Origin: Cyanomargarita calcarea GSE-NOS-MK-12-04C
GTDB taxonomy: Bacteria > Cyanobacteriota > Cyanobacteriia > Cyanobacteriales > Nostocaceae
NCBI GenBank assembly: GCA_019359595.1
Contig: JAHHGZ010000031.1
Location: 1-64,000 of the forward strand
Length of the DNA: 64,000 bases
Direction: 5' to 3'
Shown: in pieces, positions 27,261 to 38,538 of the stretch
How the letters are laid out: each line of letters opens with the position of its first letter
How positions within the stretch are numbered: the first letter of the stretch is position 1
Made by a program: the position numbers and the translations under genes
Notes under the pieces: model-generated
The model's database searches: none
Told to the model about the DNA's origin: nothing
The model's input: the letters and a program-made list of their open reading frames with translations, nothing else

Positions 27261-29168
27261 CTAAAAGCTAGCACGTTTTCTGATGTCAGTATAGCTTTTT
27301 GCTGTCGTATTCATCTCAATTATCATCTCAGTCCCTTCACCTAGACGAGAGTTACATTTAAGTTTACCTTGATGTTTTTCCACAATAATTTGTTCGCTAA
27401 TTGATAGCCCTAGTCCCTTACCTTTACCTACTGGCTTTGTAGTAAAAAATGGTTCAAAGATCCGTCTTTGAATGTGGGGGAGAATGCCTTTGCCATTATC
27501 TGAAATAGAAATTAGGATTTTATGTCTTTTCGAGAACCATTTGTCAATTGTTTGATCGTTACTGCTGACGAGTGATAAATGGCTGCTGACAAGTTTCGTG
27601 CGAATCAAAATTTGGGGAATAAATGAGTAATCCTGCCTCATTTTTTCTTCCAAGGCATCAATAGCATTAGTCAATATATTCATAAATACCTGATTTAGCT
27701 CACCAGGGTAACAATCCACCATTGGCAATCTCCCGAATTCCCTAATAATGTGAATTCCCGCTTTATCAGGCTGTTCTTTGAGACGATGTTGCAAAATTCT
27801 CAGAACACTGTCCAATCCCTCATGCAGGTTAGCTTTTTTCATTTGTCCATCATCCGTGGAGAAATTTTGTAAAGCGAGGACAATTTCTTTAATCCGCTCA
27901 GATCCGGCTCGCATTGACCACAGCAATTTCAGGAAATCTGTTTTCACGAAATCGATGTCGAAATGTTGCCGGTTTTGGACAATTACTGGTTCTGGGGTGG
28001 GATAATTTTCCAAAACTTTGATTAAGTCTTCAGCATATTGACTGAGGGTAGCTAGAGTGTTGTGAATAAAATGGACGGGCTTATTAATTTCGTTAGTCAT
28101 ATCCGCAACGAGTTGACCAAGATTAGCCATTCTCTCGTTCTGCAATAATTGTCTTTGAACATCTTTAAGTTCCGAAGATGTTTGTTTTGCTTGTTCGGCA
28201 ATTTCTGTTTGAAGTTGTTGAAGTTGGTAGTGTTGTTGCGCTATGGCTAATTGCACGCTGAGTTCTTTTAAAAACTCAATTTCCCATTCCTGCCACAGAT
28301 GATTGCTATGACAATGATGGACAATTAGTAGTCCCCATAAGAGATTTGATTGAGATTCCTCTCGTTCTGGTTCTGTAACAAAAATCGGAACAATCAAATT
28401 AGCTTTGATATCAATCTGGCAGGGAAGCTGAGTTACATCAGAGATATGCTTATCCCAATCGAGATTAAAATTTTGCTCGGTTAGGGGAATGATACCTCCT
28501 GCCACCGACTCAACAACCACTTCACTGCAACCATCTAGATTTTGACGGCAAATAATTGTCCGGTCAGTTTGCAGCACTCGCTGTACTTCCTCTACTGCGG
28601 TTTGCAGTATTGTCTCAAAACGATAACAAGATTGAATACAGGAACGCACATTGCTTAACAACTTTATAGCTTCTTGAGATGATTTTTCTTTAGTAATATC
28701 TTTGTGCGTCCCTGCCATTTGCACTGGTTTTCCAGCTTCATCCCACTGAAATATTTTGCCTTGAGATTGAATCCAACAAGACTTTCCAGATTTGGTCAAC
28801 ATCCTAAATTCAACTTCGTAAATTGACGTACGACCTTGGAGGTAGTCATCCAAAGAAGAGCAAAGCTGGGACAAATCGGCAGGATGGACAAGTCCAAGAA
28901 AGGATTTGTGAAGATTCTCGATTTCTTCTGCTTCATATCCGAGAATTTTCTTCCACTGTGAGTCACAATAGATTTTGTCACTGATTAGGTTCCAATGCCA
29001 CAACATCAAACCGCTACAAGAAAACGCTGTTAGCAAAGCCGTTTGTGAGTTCTGGCAAATTTCCAAGTCAGTCTGGGCTTTTTGCAGTTGCTCTTTCACT
29101 GCCAAAGCTTGGGTATACTGTACTGATTTCGCTTCAAGCTGGTGGGTCGCTGGTTCTTCGATATGCAT
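27261..29168 (-). CDS. PAS-GAF histidine kinase-like protein lacking the phosphoacceptor His
   Basis: This 635-residue protein has a PAS domain with PAC motif (about 50-165), a GAF domain (about 180-320), a coiled linker and a kinase core. The H-box reads GQLVADMTNEINKPVHF where the two related kinases in the window read VAHEINNP or VAHEVNNP, so the phosphoacceptor His is Asn (AAC codon). The ATP-binding part is complete: N-box [16 protein letters not shown]1 DNGKGI and G2 GKGKGLGLSI. It may bind ATP, dimerise or act in trans, but should not autophosphorylate in the usual way. Confidence 0.88.
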   Translation of the reverse strand: MHIEEPATHQLEAKSVQYTQALAVKEQLQKAQTDLEICQNSQTALLTAFSCSGLMLWHWNLISDKIYCDSQWKKILGYEAEEIENLHKSFLGLVHPADLSQLCSSLDDYLQGRTSIYEVEFRMLTKSGKSCWIQSQGKIFQWDEAGKPVQMAGTHKDITKEKSSQEAIKLLSNVRSCIQSCYRFETILQTAVEEVQRVLQTDRTIICRQNLDGCSEVVVESVAGGIIPLTEQNFNLDWDKHISDVTQLPCQIDIKANLIVPIFVTEPEREESQSNLLWGLLIVHHCHSNHLWQEWEIEFLKELSVQLAIAQQHYQLQQLQTEIAEQAKQTSSELKDVQRQLLQNERMANLGQLVADMTNEINKPVHFIHNTLATLSQYAEDLIKVLENYPTPEPVIVQNRQHFDIDFVKTDFLKLLWSMRAGSERIKEIVLALQNFSTDDGQMKKANLHEGLDSVLRILQHRLKEQPDKAGIHIIREFGRLPMVDCYPGELNQVFMNILTNAIDALEEKMRQDYSFIPQILIRTKLVSSHLSLVSSNDQTIDKWFSKRHKILISISDNGKGILPHIQRRIFEPFFTTKPVGKGKGLGLSISEQIIVEKHQGKLKCNSRLGEGTEMIIEMNTTAKSYTDIRKRASF

Positions 29169-29758
29169 AGAGAAAGGTACGATGAGGAAGATGTCCTGTA
29201 GCTCCTACGCTGTCTTAGCACCCTGACGATCGAAAAAATATGGAAACTACCTAGCTATCACAAGGAGCGTTAATGGCAAGTTTGAATTTTGAAGTTAACG
29301 CCCGATCGCTGATAACTGTTCACTGGTCACCGATTCACCAACTTGTTAACTTCGTTGTAATTAAGTCGGATAGATTACCACTATCTCTAATTTGAATTAA
29401 AGTCGGAGAAACGTAAACGCAAGAATGTAACCTGTATCGCTTGCACTTTTAGCAATGAACTAAAAACTAGCTACATTCCATCTTGCTAGCATCTCAACTT
29501 GCCTGGTGCTAAAGTATATTGAACTACAAAAAAGTCTTAAATGACTCGGGAAATTTTTGGGAGAATAGACTTATAACTTAGTTTTGGCAGTAAGCTCAGA
29601 TTTTTAAATAAATGTCAAGTACGTTTTGTAGTTTTTTTCCAAAATAATAACTCTTAACTATATAAGGGAGACTACATTAATATTGTTGGGCACCAGATTA
29701 AACTTTTGCAAAGAAAAATAGTTTTGGGAAATATCACATAAAAGTTTCGGAATGACTG
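29169..29758. other. Divergent promoter region between kinase and STAND-GGDEF genes
   Basis: This 590-bp stretch separates two divergent signalling genes and holds no supported gene. I see no clear hairpin or repeat beyond short AT-rich runs. Confidence 0.4.
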
Positions 29759-31630
29759 ATGACTATAGATGAAGTCGTACTGCTACTAAAAGCAAGCCTT
29801 CCCAATGTGACCCCACTCCAAGAATTGATATTGCGTTCTTCATGGGAAGGGAAAACTTATACAAGTATATCCCTAGAAGCACATTACGGAGAAGAGCGAG
29901 TTAGAAGAGTTGCATCTAGTTTATGGCAATTACTAAGCGATTTTTGGAAAGAACCGATTAATAAATCTAGCTTTCGTGCCTTATTGGAGAGCCGCAGACT
30001 CAGCAGAGCAAATCAACAAACAATTAACGAATTCAACCGTGCGGCCACTGCTATTTCCTTAGAATTTCCCAGCAGTCCGGTATCATTGGAGTCCAGATTT
30101 TACATTCCTCGCTCGCCAATTGAGGAGCAGGCTGATGCCGAAATCGCCAAACCTGGGAGTGTCATATGTATCAAAGCAGCGAAAAAAATGGGAAAAAGTT
30201 CCCTGATTATACGGGTTTTGGCGAGGGCAACTGCGCTTGGATTTCGCACCGTGAGTTTGGATTTTCAGCAAGCGGACAAAGCAGTATTTGCAAACCTCGA
30301 TAGATTTTTGCGCTGGTTTTGCGCCAACGTTAGTCGGGAGCTACAGTTAGAATCCAGAATTAACGATTATTGGGATAATGATATGGGCAGCAAAGTCAGC
30401 TGCACTATATATTTCCAAAAGTACTTGCTTGTCTTAGCGTCTGCTCCCCTTGTCCTTGTATTAAATGAAGTCGATTGGGTGTTTGAGTATCCAGAAATTG
30501 CCGCAGACTTTTTGCCACTATTGCGCTCTTGGCACGAACAAGCGACAAGATTAGAAATTTGGCAAAAACTTCGACTGGTACTAGTTTCCTCCACAGAAAT
30601 TTTGGTGCCCTTTGATATCGGTTTGCCGATTAAGTTGCCTTTCTTTACTAATGTACAGGTGCTAGATTTAGCACAGCGTCATGGTCTAGATTGGACAGAT
30701 GGTTCTCATGTCCAGAGATTGATGGCAATGGTGGGGGGGCATCCTTATTTAGTCAGATTGGCTTTGTATCATCTTGTAGGGAAGGGTGGGTTAGAGCGCG
30801 ATCTAGGACGATTGTTAGAACAAGCACCAAAAGAAACTGGGATTTATCACGATTTTTTAAGACAATATTTATTAGCACTGCAAGAACAGCCAGAATTAAA
30901 ATCTGCTTTTTATGAGGTAATTACCGCTACCAGTCCAGTGAAATTAGAGCCTCGGGTGGGGTATAAATTACAGAGTATGGGGCTAGTAACTATGTTAGGC
31001 GATCGCGCTTACCCAGCTTGTGAATTGTATCGGTTGTATTATAGATCGCAACTCAACAGCAGCAGCCAGTTACAGAATGCCCGTGTGTCTGAGTTAGAGA
31101 AAGAAAATGAACAGTTGCGCTTCCGTGCCAGCTTAGATGAATTAACCCAATTAGTAAATCGTCGCTCTTTTAACATCTACTTGCAAATCGAGTGGCAACG
31201 TTCAGCAGTAATATCACTCATTTTATGTGATATCGATTATTTTAAAATTTATAACAAAACATATGGAAATACAGCAGGAGATGATTGTTTGCGGCAAATA
31301 GCTAACACTATTTGTAACTGCGTCAAATCATCCTATAATTTAGGGTTAGTAGCTCGTTATGGTAGCTTATATTTTGCGATTCTCCTCCCAACAGATGCCG
31401 CAACTGCTGTGGATATCGCCGAAAACATCCGCTATGAAGTCAAAAATTTGGCTATACCTTGTGAATATCCCGGCATTGGAGGTCTGCCTGCAACAGTTTT
31501 AACTGTGAGTTTAGGTGTTGGTAGCATGATTCCAGAACCCGATCTCGAACCGACGATTTTAGTTGAAGCAGCAGAGAAAGCACTGTATCAAGCTAAAAGA
31601 AGAGGACGCGATCGCGTTGTTCTCAATTAA
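29759..31630 (+). CDS. STAND-type AAA domain fused to a degenerate GGDEF domain
   Basis: This 623-residue protein has an N-terminal winged-helix-like module (about 1-70: PLQELILRSSWEGKTYTSISLE). An AAA_35-type STAND NTPase follows (Walker A IKAAKKMGKSSL at about 148-159; LVLVLNEVDWVF as Walker B; GGHPYLVRLALYHL). A coiled linker and a GGDEF domain complete it (about 465-623). The catalytic loop reads ARYGSLYFAILLP instead of GGEEF, so diguanylate cyclase activity is unlikely. The remaining fold could bind GTP or c-di-GMP, or serve as a protein contact. Confidence 0.85.
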   Translation: MTIDEVVLLLKASLPNVTPLQELILRSSWEGKTYTSISLEAHYGEERVRRVASSLWQLLSDFWKEPINKSSFRALLESRRLSRANQQTINEFNRAATAISLEFPSSPVSLESRFYIPRSPIEEQADAEIAKPGSVICIKAAKKMGKSSLIIRVLARATALGFRTVSLDFQQADKAVFANLDRFLRWFCANVSRELQLESRINDYWDNDMGSKVSCTIYFQKYLLVLASAPLVLVLNEVDWVFEYPEIAADFLPLLRSWHEQATRLEIWQKLRLVLVSSTEILVPFDIGLPIKLPFFTNVQVLDLAQRHGLDWTDGSHVQRLMAMVGGHPYLVRLALYHLVGKGGLERDLGRLLEQAPKETGIYHDFLRQYLLALQEQPELKSAFYEVITATSPVKLEPRVGYKLQSMGLVTMLGDRAYPACELYRLYYRSQLNSSSQLQNARVSELEKENEQLRFRASLDELTQLVNRRSFNIYLQIEWQRSAVISLILCDIDYFKIYNKTYGNTAGDDCLRQIANTICNCVKSSYNLGLVARYGSLYFAILLPTDAATAVDIAENIRYEVKNLAIPCEYPGIGGLPATVLTVSLGVGSMIPEPDLEPTILVEAAEKALYQAKRRGRDRVVLN

Positions 31631-31716
31631 GCGCTGGCAACTGATGAAAACGGATGCAATAATAAAAGTAGAAATAATCACTATCATTGTTAGGCTTAGA
31701 TTAACCTTCAAAGGGC

Positions 31717-32097
31717 ATGAGCAATCCGGAAGAATAAATCGAGAATAAAGAGCAAGTTACGCAATGGGAAGCCAGACAAATCATTGGCGATTACAGAAAA
31801 TTTTTAAACTATGTTTTAGTACCTAATCATAAAACTGGCAAGGACAAAATATTTATCGGTACTTTAGGTTTTCGTCCTAATAATAATGAGGATACGCAAG
31901 AGCTTTTATCAACTTATATTAGTCAAGCTCAAGCAAAATTTAGTCAAAAGGATTATGTTATTGGAGAGGAAGATCAATATGGACAGAGGTTTCCCATAGT
32001 CATTGAGGTTCGAGATAAACGGCTGTTAACCGGATGGATTTTAGATGCAGATGGTACACTAAAGTTGGTAACTCCATTTTCTGGGTTTGCACGTTAA
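31717..32097 (+). pseudogene. DUF6883-like gene with an early nonsense codon
   Basis: ATG 31717 follows AAAGGG and encodes MSNPEE, then TAA (31735-31737). The same frame continues for 119 codons: IENKEQVTQWEARQIIGDYRKFLNYVLVPNHKTGKDK, later GEEDQYGQRFPIVIEV and TGWILDADGTLKLVTPF, ending TAA 32095. The conserved (E/D)(D/E)QYGQR and final WIL...LVTP pattern resembles the DUF6883 family. A CAA-to-TAA change at codon 7 would explain the stop. No other start codon lies early in the frame, so this is likely a recent pseudogene. Confidence 0.55.
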
Positions 32098-32141
32098 AGA
32101 ACCATGTTAAGGAGAAATTCATAATGTTGTTAGAGCAATAT

Positions 32142-35100
32142 TCAGTTTTGCTTCAAAGGAATAGCGATCGCAAACTCAGCCCCAGATCCAGGTTGCGAAA
32201 TACATTCCAAACATCCGCCATGTTTTTCTGTGATAATTTGGTAGCAAATAGAAAGACCCATCCCCGTACCTTTACCGACAGGTTTAGTGGTAAAGAATGG
32301 GTCAAAAAGTCGCTGTTTAATTTCTTCTGGTATTCCGATCCCGTTGTCAGCGATGCGAATTATTACCTGATTCTGAGCAACGACTTCTGTACGAATGCGA
32401 ATCTGAGGATTGTTAATTATTTTCCCATTGACTAATGATTCTTCCAAACCATGAATCGCATTGGTCAAAATATTCATAAATACTTGGTTGAGTTGTCCTG
32501 CATAACATTCAACTAAAGGCAAGTTGGTGTATTCTTTGATAACTTCAATTCCCCGGTGCGAGCCATTTGCTTTCAGGTGACTTTGTAAAATCATCAGAGT
32601 ACTGTCGATACCCTCATGGATATCAACCGCTTTCATTTCGGCTTCATCTAAGCGGGAAAAAGTCCGTAGAGAAAGCACTATCTCTCGAATGCGTTCTGCC
32701 CCAAATTTCATTGAGTTTAGCAGTTCTGGTAAGTCTGACTTGAGGAAATCCAGTTCGATTTTCTTGGTAAAATCTTGGATTTCGAGTCCAGGATTGGGAT
32801 AGTGTTGCTGATATAGTTGCAACAGTTGCAGCAGGTCTTGAGTATATCCGTCAGCGTGGGCTAGGTTACCGTAGATGAAGCTAACAGGATTGTTGATTTC
32901 GTGAGCAACTCCAGCTACTAGTTGTCCCAAACTAGACATTTTTTCGCTCTGCACGAGTTGGATTTGGGTGCGTTGCAGTTCGTCTAGGGCTTGTAGCAGT
33001 TCTTGTGTTTGTTGGCGTAACAAGGCTTCTGCTCGTTTGCGCTCAGTAATATCACGGAGAACGGCTACACTACAAATAGGCTCCTCTGTTTCCGGGTTTT
33101 TAACCAGAGAAAAGTTGCAATCAATAGGAATTATCCTGCCAGTTTGAAAATTTTTGTAGTTAAATTCACCCCTCCAGAAACCTTGTTGAATCATTACAGG
33201 TAAGATTTGTTGCTCGAATATTTCAAACTCTTCTGGTGGTTGAAATTCAGTTATATTCTTAGTCCTAGCTTCTTCCAAACTCCAAAGCCCCATTAATTGC
33301 AATCCTGCGGGATTAACATACTCTATTTCACCAGTTAATGAAGCAACGCTGATAAAATCGCTGCTATTTTTAATCAAGGCTGCAAATTTTTGTAGTTCGG
33401 TCTCTGCCTGTTTGCGTTCTGTAATGTCTAGCACCATTGATGCTACCCCAATAACTTCGCCATTGTCAGCTACTAAAGGACTGTTATACCACTCACAAAT
33501 AATTGTCCTGCCGTCTTTAGTGATGTTTTCATTTACACTGAAATTGCCACCTGTTTGGGTTAAGAGTTCATCTAAAAGTTGCTCCACATGCTTTTTAACA
33601 TTTTCAGGAACTATTAATTGAAAATGACAACCGATAACTTCATCTTTTGTATATCCAAATATTCTTTCAGCCGCAGGATTCCACTGTTGAATCTCACACT
33701 CACGATTCCATTCAATAACCCCTATGGGTGTTTGTTTTATCAGTAGTGCCAATCTTTGCTGGGAAGCTTTGAGTTCTGTTTCGGCTCGTTTTATTTCCGT
33801 GATATTGCGAGACACTGCTGATAAAAATTCAACTTCACCACTTTCCGATCTGTGAACCATAACTAATTGAGAAACGGGAATCTCAGTGCCATTACGATGA
33901 ATCAGAAAGCTTTCACCAGTCCATGTCCCATCTTGCAACAGCTTGGGCATTTCTTCTGCAAATCTCTCAACTACATGGCGAGGATGTATCTGAGTAAAGT
34001 GAAGGTTGCGAATATCTTCCTCTGCACCGAATCCTAACATCCTCCGTCCAGAACCATTCATGTAGAGAAAGTATCCATCAGCGTTAGAAATTGCCACATA
34101 ATCTGTGCTTGATTCCAGAATTGCAACTAGTTTTGCTTGTTCTTTTTCTGCTCGCTTGCGTTCTGTGATATCCCTGAAGTACCAGATTCTGCCATAATAA
34201 TCTCGCGTTGGCGAATGCACGGGTGCAGAATAGCGGTCGAGTGTCCGTCCATCCTTAAGGGAAATTTCATCACGGCTTATTTCATCGATATTTTGATATA
34301 AATAGTCCACCTTGGTCAAAAATTCCTCTGGATTCTCCACCTTCTCTAACACAACTGGCAAAAGTTCGGAACTTTTATTAGCAATTTGGACTGTTGTCTC
34401 TTGGATTTGCCAAATTTCGCTAAAGCGCCGATTGTGTGATACAAAATTGCGATTTTCATCAACAATTAAAATGCCGTCAATAGCAGCTTCTTGTTGAGCT
34501 TTGAGTACAGCATTATTCCGTCGTAGGATTTGTTCCGATTGTTTGCGCTCGGTAATATCAGTAGTTGTACCAGTAGTTCCGATAATATTTCCGGCTTCGT
34601 CTCGACGGGCGATCGCATTTGCGAGTACATTTATTCGTCTACCATCCTTCGTAATGTGGACAGTTTCGTAATAAAGAACTGACTCACCAGCCAAAAGAGG
34701 TTGAAAAATTTTCGCGTCTTTCTCAATCCGCTCTGGTGCGATCAAATCTCTAAAGGAGCGACCAATTATTTCTTCTGGCTCATATCCGTAAATATGTTTA
34801 ACTGCGCTATTGGCAAAAGTAATATGACTAGTAGTGTCTCCTGACCAAATCACGCTTTGAGAAGTTTCTACCAAATGGCGATACTGGCTTTCACTTTCTT
34901 TTACCGCTATTTCCGCTCGTTTGCGATCTGTAACGTCTAAAAACAAGCCATGCCAAATAATCGTCCCATTTTCTTGCATTTCCGGACGAGACATCCCTTT
35001 AAGCCATTTAACTTTAGATGAGGGGAGAATAAATTGCCCTTCCCAGTGCCACGGTTGCAAAGTTTGGGCTGAAATGGCAATTGACTGCTCAAAACTTACA

Positions 35101-37166
35101 CGGTCATCAGGATGTATCATTGAAATACCCAAGTTGATATCTTGGAGTAACTCAGTAGATTGGAGTTCGCACAGCTCATAACAACCGGAACTAATGTACT
35201 GAAATTTCATAGAACCATCGGACTGTAAGATAAACTGGTACAGCATTCCCGGCACGTTCGCTGCTAGCTTGTTGAGTCTTGCCTCGCTTTGGCGCAATGC
35301 GGCTTCTGTTCGCTCGTGTTGTCGAATTTCCGCTTGCAATGCTTCGTTAATTTTTGCTAATTCTTTAGTCCGCTCCAAAACTAGAGTTTCCATTTCGGCA
35401 TAAGCCATCTGGATGTCTTTCTCTGCCTGTTTGAGACGGCTGATATCCATCACCAAGCCATCCCAAATAATCGAACCATCGGCTTGCAATTCTGGACGGG
35501 ATGAGGCTTGCAGCCATTTCACTTTTCCCGACGCTAAAATAATTCTTCCTTGATATTCCCAAGGTTGTAAAGTTTCGGCAGAAATGGCAGTGGACTGCTG
35601 ATAATTTTCCCTGTCAAGAGGATGAATCATTGAAACCATCAAGTTGGGATCGGCTTGAATTTCCTCTGGAGTCAATCCATACATTTGATAGCAACCGAAA
35701 CTGATATAAGGGAAAGATTGAGAACCATCAGGATGCAACTTTAATTGATACAACATCCCCGGTACATTTGCTGATAGCTTTTGAAGTTTTGCCTCACTTT
35801 GACACAAAGCTATTTCTACCTGTCTGCGGTTGAGGAATTGACCTAGTTGGCTGCCCAGCGCTCCCATCATAGCCATCAGCTTTTTATCTTTTTGCCGCAC
35901 TTGTTTGCTAAATAAGGTGACAACACCAACTATTTGGTCATCGCTCTTGATCGGGAAAGCAAACGCGCTGTGCAATCCGATTTTTCCGGCAAACGTGCTG
36001 CGCAAAAAGTTTTTATCGCAGTTGATATCATCTATCCAGACTGGCTGATTGCTAAATAGGGTTTTACCGGGCAAACCAACGCTACTGCCAAAGGTATATT
36101 TTTTGGTGGCCGCCTCAAAAGCCCTAATGTCTATTTCTGGTGAATGCCAGCTGGTAATGTAGCTCAGTAAATTTGATTGCTTATCTAGGGTCCAGAGTTC
36201 GCCTAAGTCCCAATCCAAATGCTCGCAGATTGCCTGGATCAATTTTGGGATGTCTTCTTCTAAATTTGTAAACTCTGCCAGCACTGAATTGACTGCAAAT
36301 TGAAAATTGAGGTGTTTTTGTGCTATTTCGCGTTCAGTAATATCCTCAATCGTGACCAGCACCCCAATCGCATTACCTTCAGCATCTTGCAGGGGAATTT
36401 TATTAGTATCGAACCAAGCTTGAGAACCATTACCCTGCGGTTGCGTATCGATGATGTGCAGCTGTGCAATTCCAGACTCGATCGTCAGGCGATCGCTTTC
36501 CTGATATCTGAGTGCCTGTTCTTTTGTCCATGCGAAATCATAATCTGTCTTACCAATAATATCTTCGGGCGAGGCCAACCCCATTACCTTGGCTCGATTC
36601 TTATTGCAGCCCAAATAAACGGAATTGCGGTCTTTCCAGAGAATCTGCTGGGGGATGTTGTCCATCACGATCTGGAACAACTGTTTTGAGGAGTGCAGTT
36701 CTGCTTGGACTTGTTGATATTCGGCTATGTTATCTGTAATATCTCGAATCGTACCCACTAAAAACTGATTGCCCATCTCATCTGAGAACAAAGATTTTGT
36801 GGTATAGATAATCCGGGTCGTCCCACTGCCGTCCGTAAAGCTTTCCTTGTTATTATCGGTAATGCCTGTAGTGAAAACTAGCTCATCTTTTCCCCAAAAA
36901 ACATCAGCTTCCGATTTCGGGAAAAAATCGTAATCTGACTTACCGATTAATTCTTCTCGCCTATGCCCCATAAAATTACAGAAGGCATCATTGAAAAATA
37001 TCCAATGGTGCTGCCGGTTCTTGACAACAATTGGGTCAGCTAGGCTATTAATCATTTGTAGCAGAAAGGAAACAGAAAAGTGCATCAGAGATGGATTTCG
37101 ATACTCGCTCAAAAATGCCGAGCTTGGAGGGCAGTGGTTTTGTTCTGGGGGAATGCGATCGCTCAT
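32142..37166 (-). CDS. Very large multi-PAS/GAF sensor histidine kinase
   Basis: From ATG ending 37166 (MSDRIPPEQ) the protein has about 1674 residues; a TTG at 37190 would add eight. It carries two PAS domains, a GAF domain (about 300-455), two PAS_3-type domains separated by a coiled coil, then at least five more PAS/PAC units, each ending in DITERKxAE-type linkers. The kinase core has an intact H-box [17 protein letters not shown] and G-boxes DNGIGIP and [10 protein letters not shown]. It has no transmembrane segment, so it is a soluble multi-signal sensor. No partner regulator is adjacent. Confidence 0.93.
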   Translation of the reverse strand: MSDRIPPEQNHCPPSSAFLSEYRNPSLMHFSVSFLLQMINSLADPIVVKNRQHHWIFFNDAFCNFMGHRREELIGKSDYDFFPKSEADVFWGKDELVFTTGITDNNKESFTDGSGTTRIIYTTKSLFSDEMGNQFLVGTIRDITDNIAEYQQVQAELHSSKQLFQIVMDNIPQQILWKDRNSVYLGCNKNRAKVMGLASPEDIIGKTDYDFAWTKEQALRYQESDRLTIESGIAQLHIIDTQPQGNGSQAWFDTNKIPLQDAEGNAIGVLVTIEDITEREIAQKHLNFQFAVNSVLAEFTNLEEDIPKLIQAICEHLDWDLGELWTLDKQSNLLSYITSWHSPEIDIRAFEAATKKYTFGSSVGLPGKTLFSNQPVWIDDINCDKNFLRSTFAGKIGLHSAFAFPIKSDDQIVGVVTLFSKQVRQKDKKLMAMMGALGSQLGQFLNRRQVEIALCQSEAKLQKLSANVPGMLYQLKLHPDGSQSFPYISFGCYQMYGLTPEEIQADPNLMVSMIHPLDRENYQQSTAISAETLQPWEYQGRIILASGKVKWLQASSRPELQADGSIIWDGLVMDISRLKQAEKDIQMAYAEMETLVLERTKELAKINEALQAEIRQHERTEAALRQSEARLNKLAANVPGMLYQFILQSDGSMKFQYISSGCYELCELQSTELLQDINLGISMIHPDDRVSFEQSIAISAQTLQPWHWEGQFILPSSKVKWLKGMSRPEMQENGTIIWHGLFLDVTDRKRAEIAVKESESQYRHLVETSQSVIWSGDTTSHITFANSAVKHIYGYEPEEIIGRSFRDLIAPERIEKDAKIFQPLLAGESVLYYETVHITKDGRRINVLANAIARRDEAGNIIGTTGTTTDITERKQSEQILRRNNAVLKAQQEAAIDGILIVDENRNFVSHNRRFSEIWQIQETTVQIANKSSELLPVVLEKVENPEEFLTKVDYLYQNIDEISRDEISLKDGRTLDRYSAPVHSPTRDYYGRIWYFRDITERKRAEKEQAKLVAILESSTDYVAISNADGYFLYMNGSGRRMLGFGAEEDIRNLHFTQIHPRHVVERFAEEMPKLLQDGTWTGESFLIHRNGTEIPVSQLVMVHRSESGEVEFLSAVSRNITEIKRAETELKASQQRLALLIKQTPIGVIEWNRECEIQQWNPAAERIFGYTKDEVIGCHFQLIVPENVKKHVEQLLDELLTQTGGNFSVNENITKDGRTIICEWYNSPLVADNGEVIGVASMVLDITERKQAETELQKFAALIKNSSDFISVASLTGEIEYVNPAGLQLMGLWSLEEARTKNITEFQPPEEFEIFEQQILPVMIQQGFWRGEFNYKNFQTGRIIPIDCNFSLVKNPETEEPICSVAVLRDITERKRAEALLRQQTQELLQALDELQRTQIQLVQSEKMSSLGQLVAGVAHEINNPVSFIYGNLAHADGYTQDLLQLLQLYQQHYPNPGLEIQDFTKKIELDFLKSDLPELLNSMKFGAERIREIVLSLRTFSRLDEAEMKAVDIHEGIDSTLMILQSHLKANGSHRGIEVIKEYTNLPLVECYAGQLNQVFMNILTNAIHGLEESLVNGKIINNPQIRIRTEVVAQNQVIIRIADNGIGIPEEIKQRLFDPFFTTKPVGKGTGMGLSICYQIITEKHGGCLECISQPGSGAEFAIAIPLKQN

Positions 37167-37272
37167 AGCCGATTTTGGGTCAAAAGCCAAGCTAGATAGA
37201 AACTGGTGGTTTAGTGCATCAGTTTAGTCATATTTAGTATTCCCCGTGTTTTCAATGTCTGAACAGGTATAA

Positions 37273-38169
37273 TTACTGATTCATTCGGATGTGGCGCTGC
37301 AATAAGGCGATCGCTATCTCTGGCATTTCTAGATGGGGCAAAATTCCGGTGTCTGGAATCACATGAAAATCTCGAATTGCCCTCTCGTTCAACTTAGCTA
37401 AACGCTGTCCTAATTTGACGCTAGTAAATTGTGCTTTTTCACCCCAAAATATCACCGTTGGAATCGTCAGTTGTTGAATGTATAGACTTAAGTCAAAATA
37501 AAGGTCACCGCGCAAAAATGACAATGCTGCAAATTTGGCGTTGGGCTGTTGTGCAGAAAATAAATAAGCCTCCACCATTTCTTTTGATACTCGTTGAGAT
37601 TTGGCAAACAGAAAACTTTGCAAAAAGTTGCGTACTGCCACTCCATTTTCTGCACCCAAAGCATAAATTAAACTATCTAACAATGGCGTATTAATAATTG
37701 GAAGTGGAATTCTGCGTCCCGCACCTTGTCCAAAGTCATCAAACCCTGATGGAGATACGAGGAGTAGCGATTGGAATAAAAAAGGATATTGAATCGCAAG
37801 ACGGATAGTCAAAGCTGCTGTTAGGGAAGATGCGACGATTCTTACAGGCGGACGACAGGTCTGTCTGATAAACTCAGCTATAGTCGTCAAATAATCGCTA
37901 ATTTGGTAATCCCGCACCGGATGAGCAGACTCTCCCCAGCCGATTAAATCTGGAGCTAATATGCGGTGAGTAGTGGCAAATGCTGGATAAATTTTCGACC
38001 ATTCATAAGCAGACGCACCACCGCCAAAATTATGCAGAAAAATTAGCGGTGGTAAATTATCAATTTCAGTCATCAACCAAGGTGCATGAGTTTGGGTGTA
38101 GTAAACCATTACTCCTAGGGAGGTTTGAATAACTTTATGCCCAAAACCTGGAGGTTGAAACTGAAGCAT
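37273..38169 (-). CDS. Alpha/beta hydrolase with atypical nucleophile elbow
   Basis: This 298-residue alpha/beta hydrolase has an oxyanion HNFGGG, strand and helix ILAPDLIGWGES, and the catalytic-His segment DTGILPHLEMP near the C-terminus. The usual GxSxG elbow reads VASSLTAAL, and the acid position lies in FWGEKAQF, so the catalytic triad is non-standard. The function is unknown. Confidence 0.8.
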   Translation of the reverse strand: MLQFQPPGFGHKVIQTSLGVMVYYTQTHAPWLMTEIDNLPPLIFLHNFGGGASAYEWSKIYPAFATTHRILAPDLIGWGESAHPVRDYQISDYLTTIAEFIRQTCRPPVRIVASSLTAALTIRLAIQYPFLFQSLLLVSPSGFDDFGQGAGRRIPLPIINTPLLDSLIYALGAENGVAVRNFLQSFLFAKSQRVSKEMVEAYLFSAQQPNAKFAALSFLRGDLYFDLSLYIQQLTIPTVIFWGEKAQFTSVKLGQRLAKLNERAIRDFHVIPDTGILPHLEMPEIAIALLQRHIRMNQ

Positions 38170-38538
38170 CGTTTGCTACCCTCATGAATAAATTTTTTTG
38201 TTGATTTTAGAAGTAATTGTAAGTCAATTTTACTTTGGTATGCATCGCTCTGATTCTTAAACTGTTAATAACCAAAAATGACCCCAACAGAAAATGAGCA
38301 AATAGGCAAGAGGATTAGAGCCGTTTTCTATAGATTTTTCGATTAATTGTTAATTTTAAATAGGAGACATATATGTTGTTAGCATATTTCTTTGGAAGTT
38401 TCATTATGCCCCAAGTATGAGGGCAAGACGTAATCATACGGTAGATTTGATATAGTGGCGATCCTATTTGTTATTTGGCGCTTTCACGTCAAGAAGGCAG
38501 GGAGTATCGATATAGTGTCCGTCTGTTGGAGGTTTTAG
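38170..38538. other. Upstream region of the SDR-CIA30 gene with a possible leader ORF
   Basis: At 38373-38420 a 15-codon frame (MLLAYFFGSFIMPQV) is preceded by a good TAGGAGA site. It may be a leader peptide or chance. GGAGG at about 38526-38530 is the ribosome site of the downstream gene. No other feature is seen. Confidence 0.35.

Noticed and set aside
32034-32435. 133-codon frame on the plus strand
   Set aside because: It overlaps the DUF6883-like pseudogene and the kinase 3' end and is a shadow frame.
36300-36689. 129-codon plus-strand frame inside the large kinase
   Set aside because: It lies wholly within the PAS/GAF coding sequence on the other strand.
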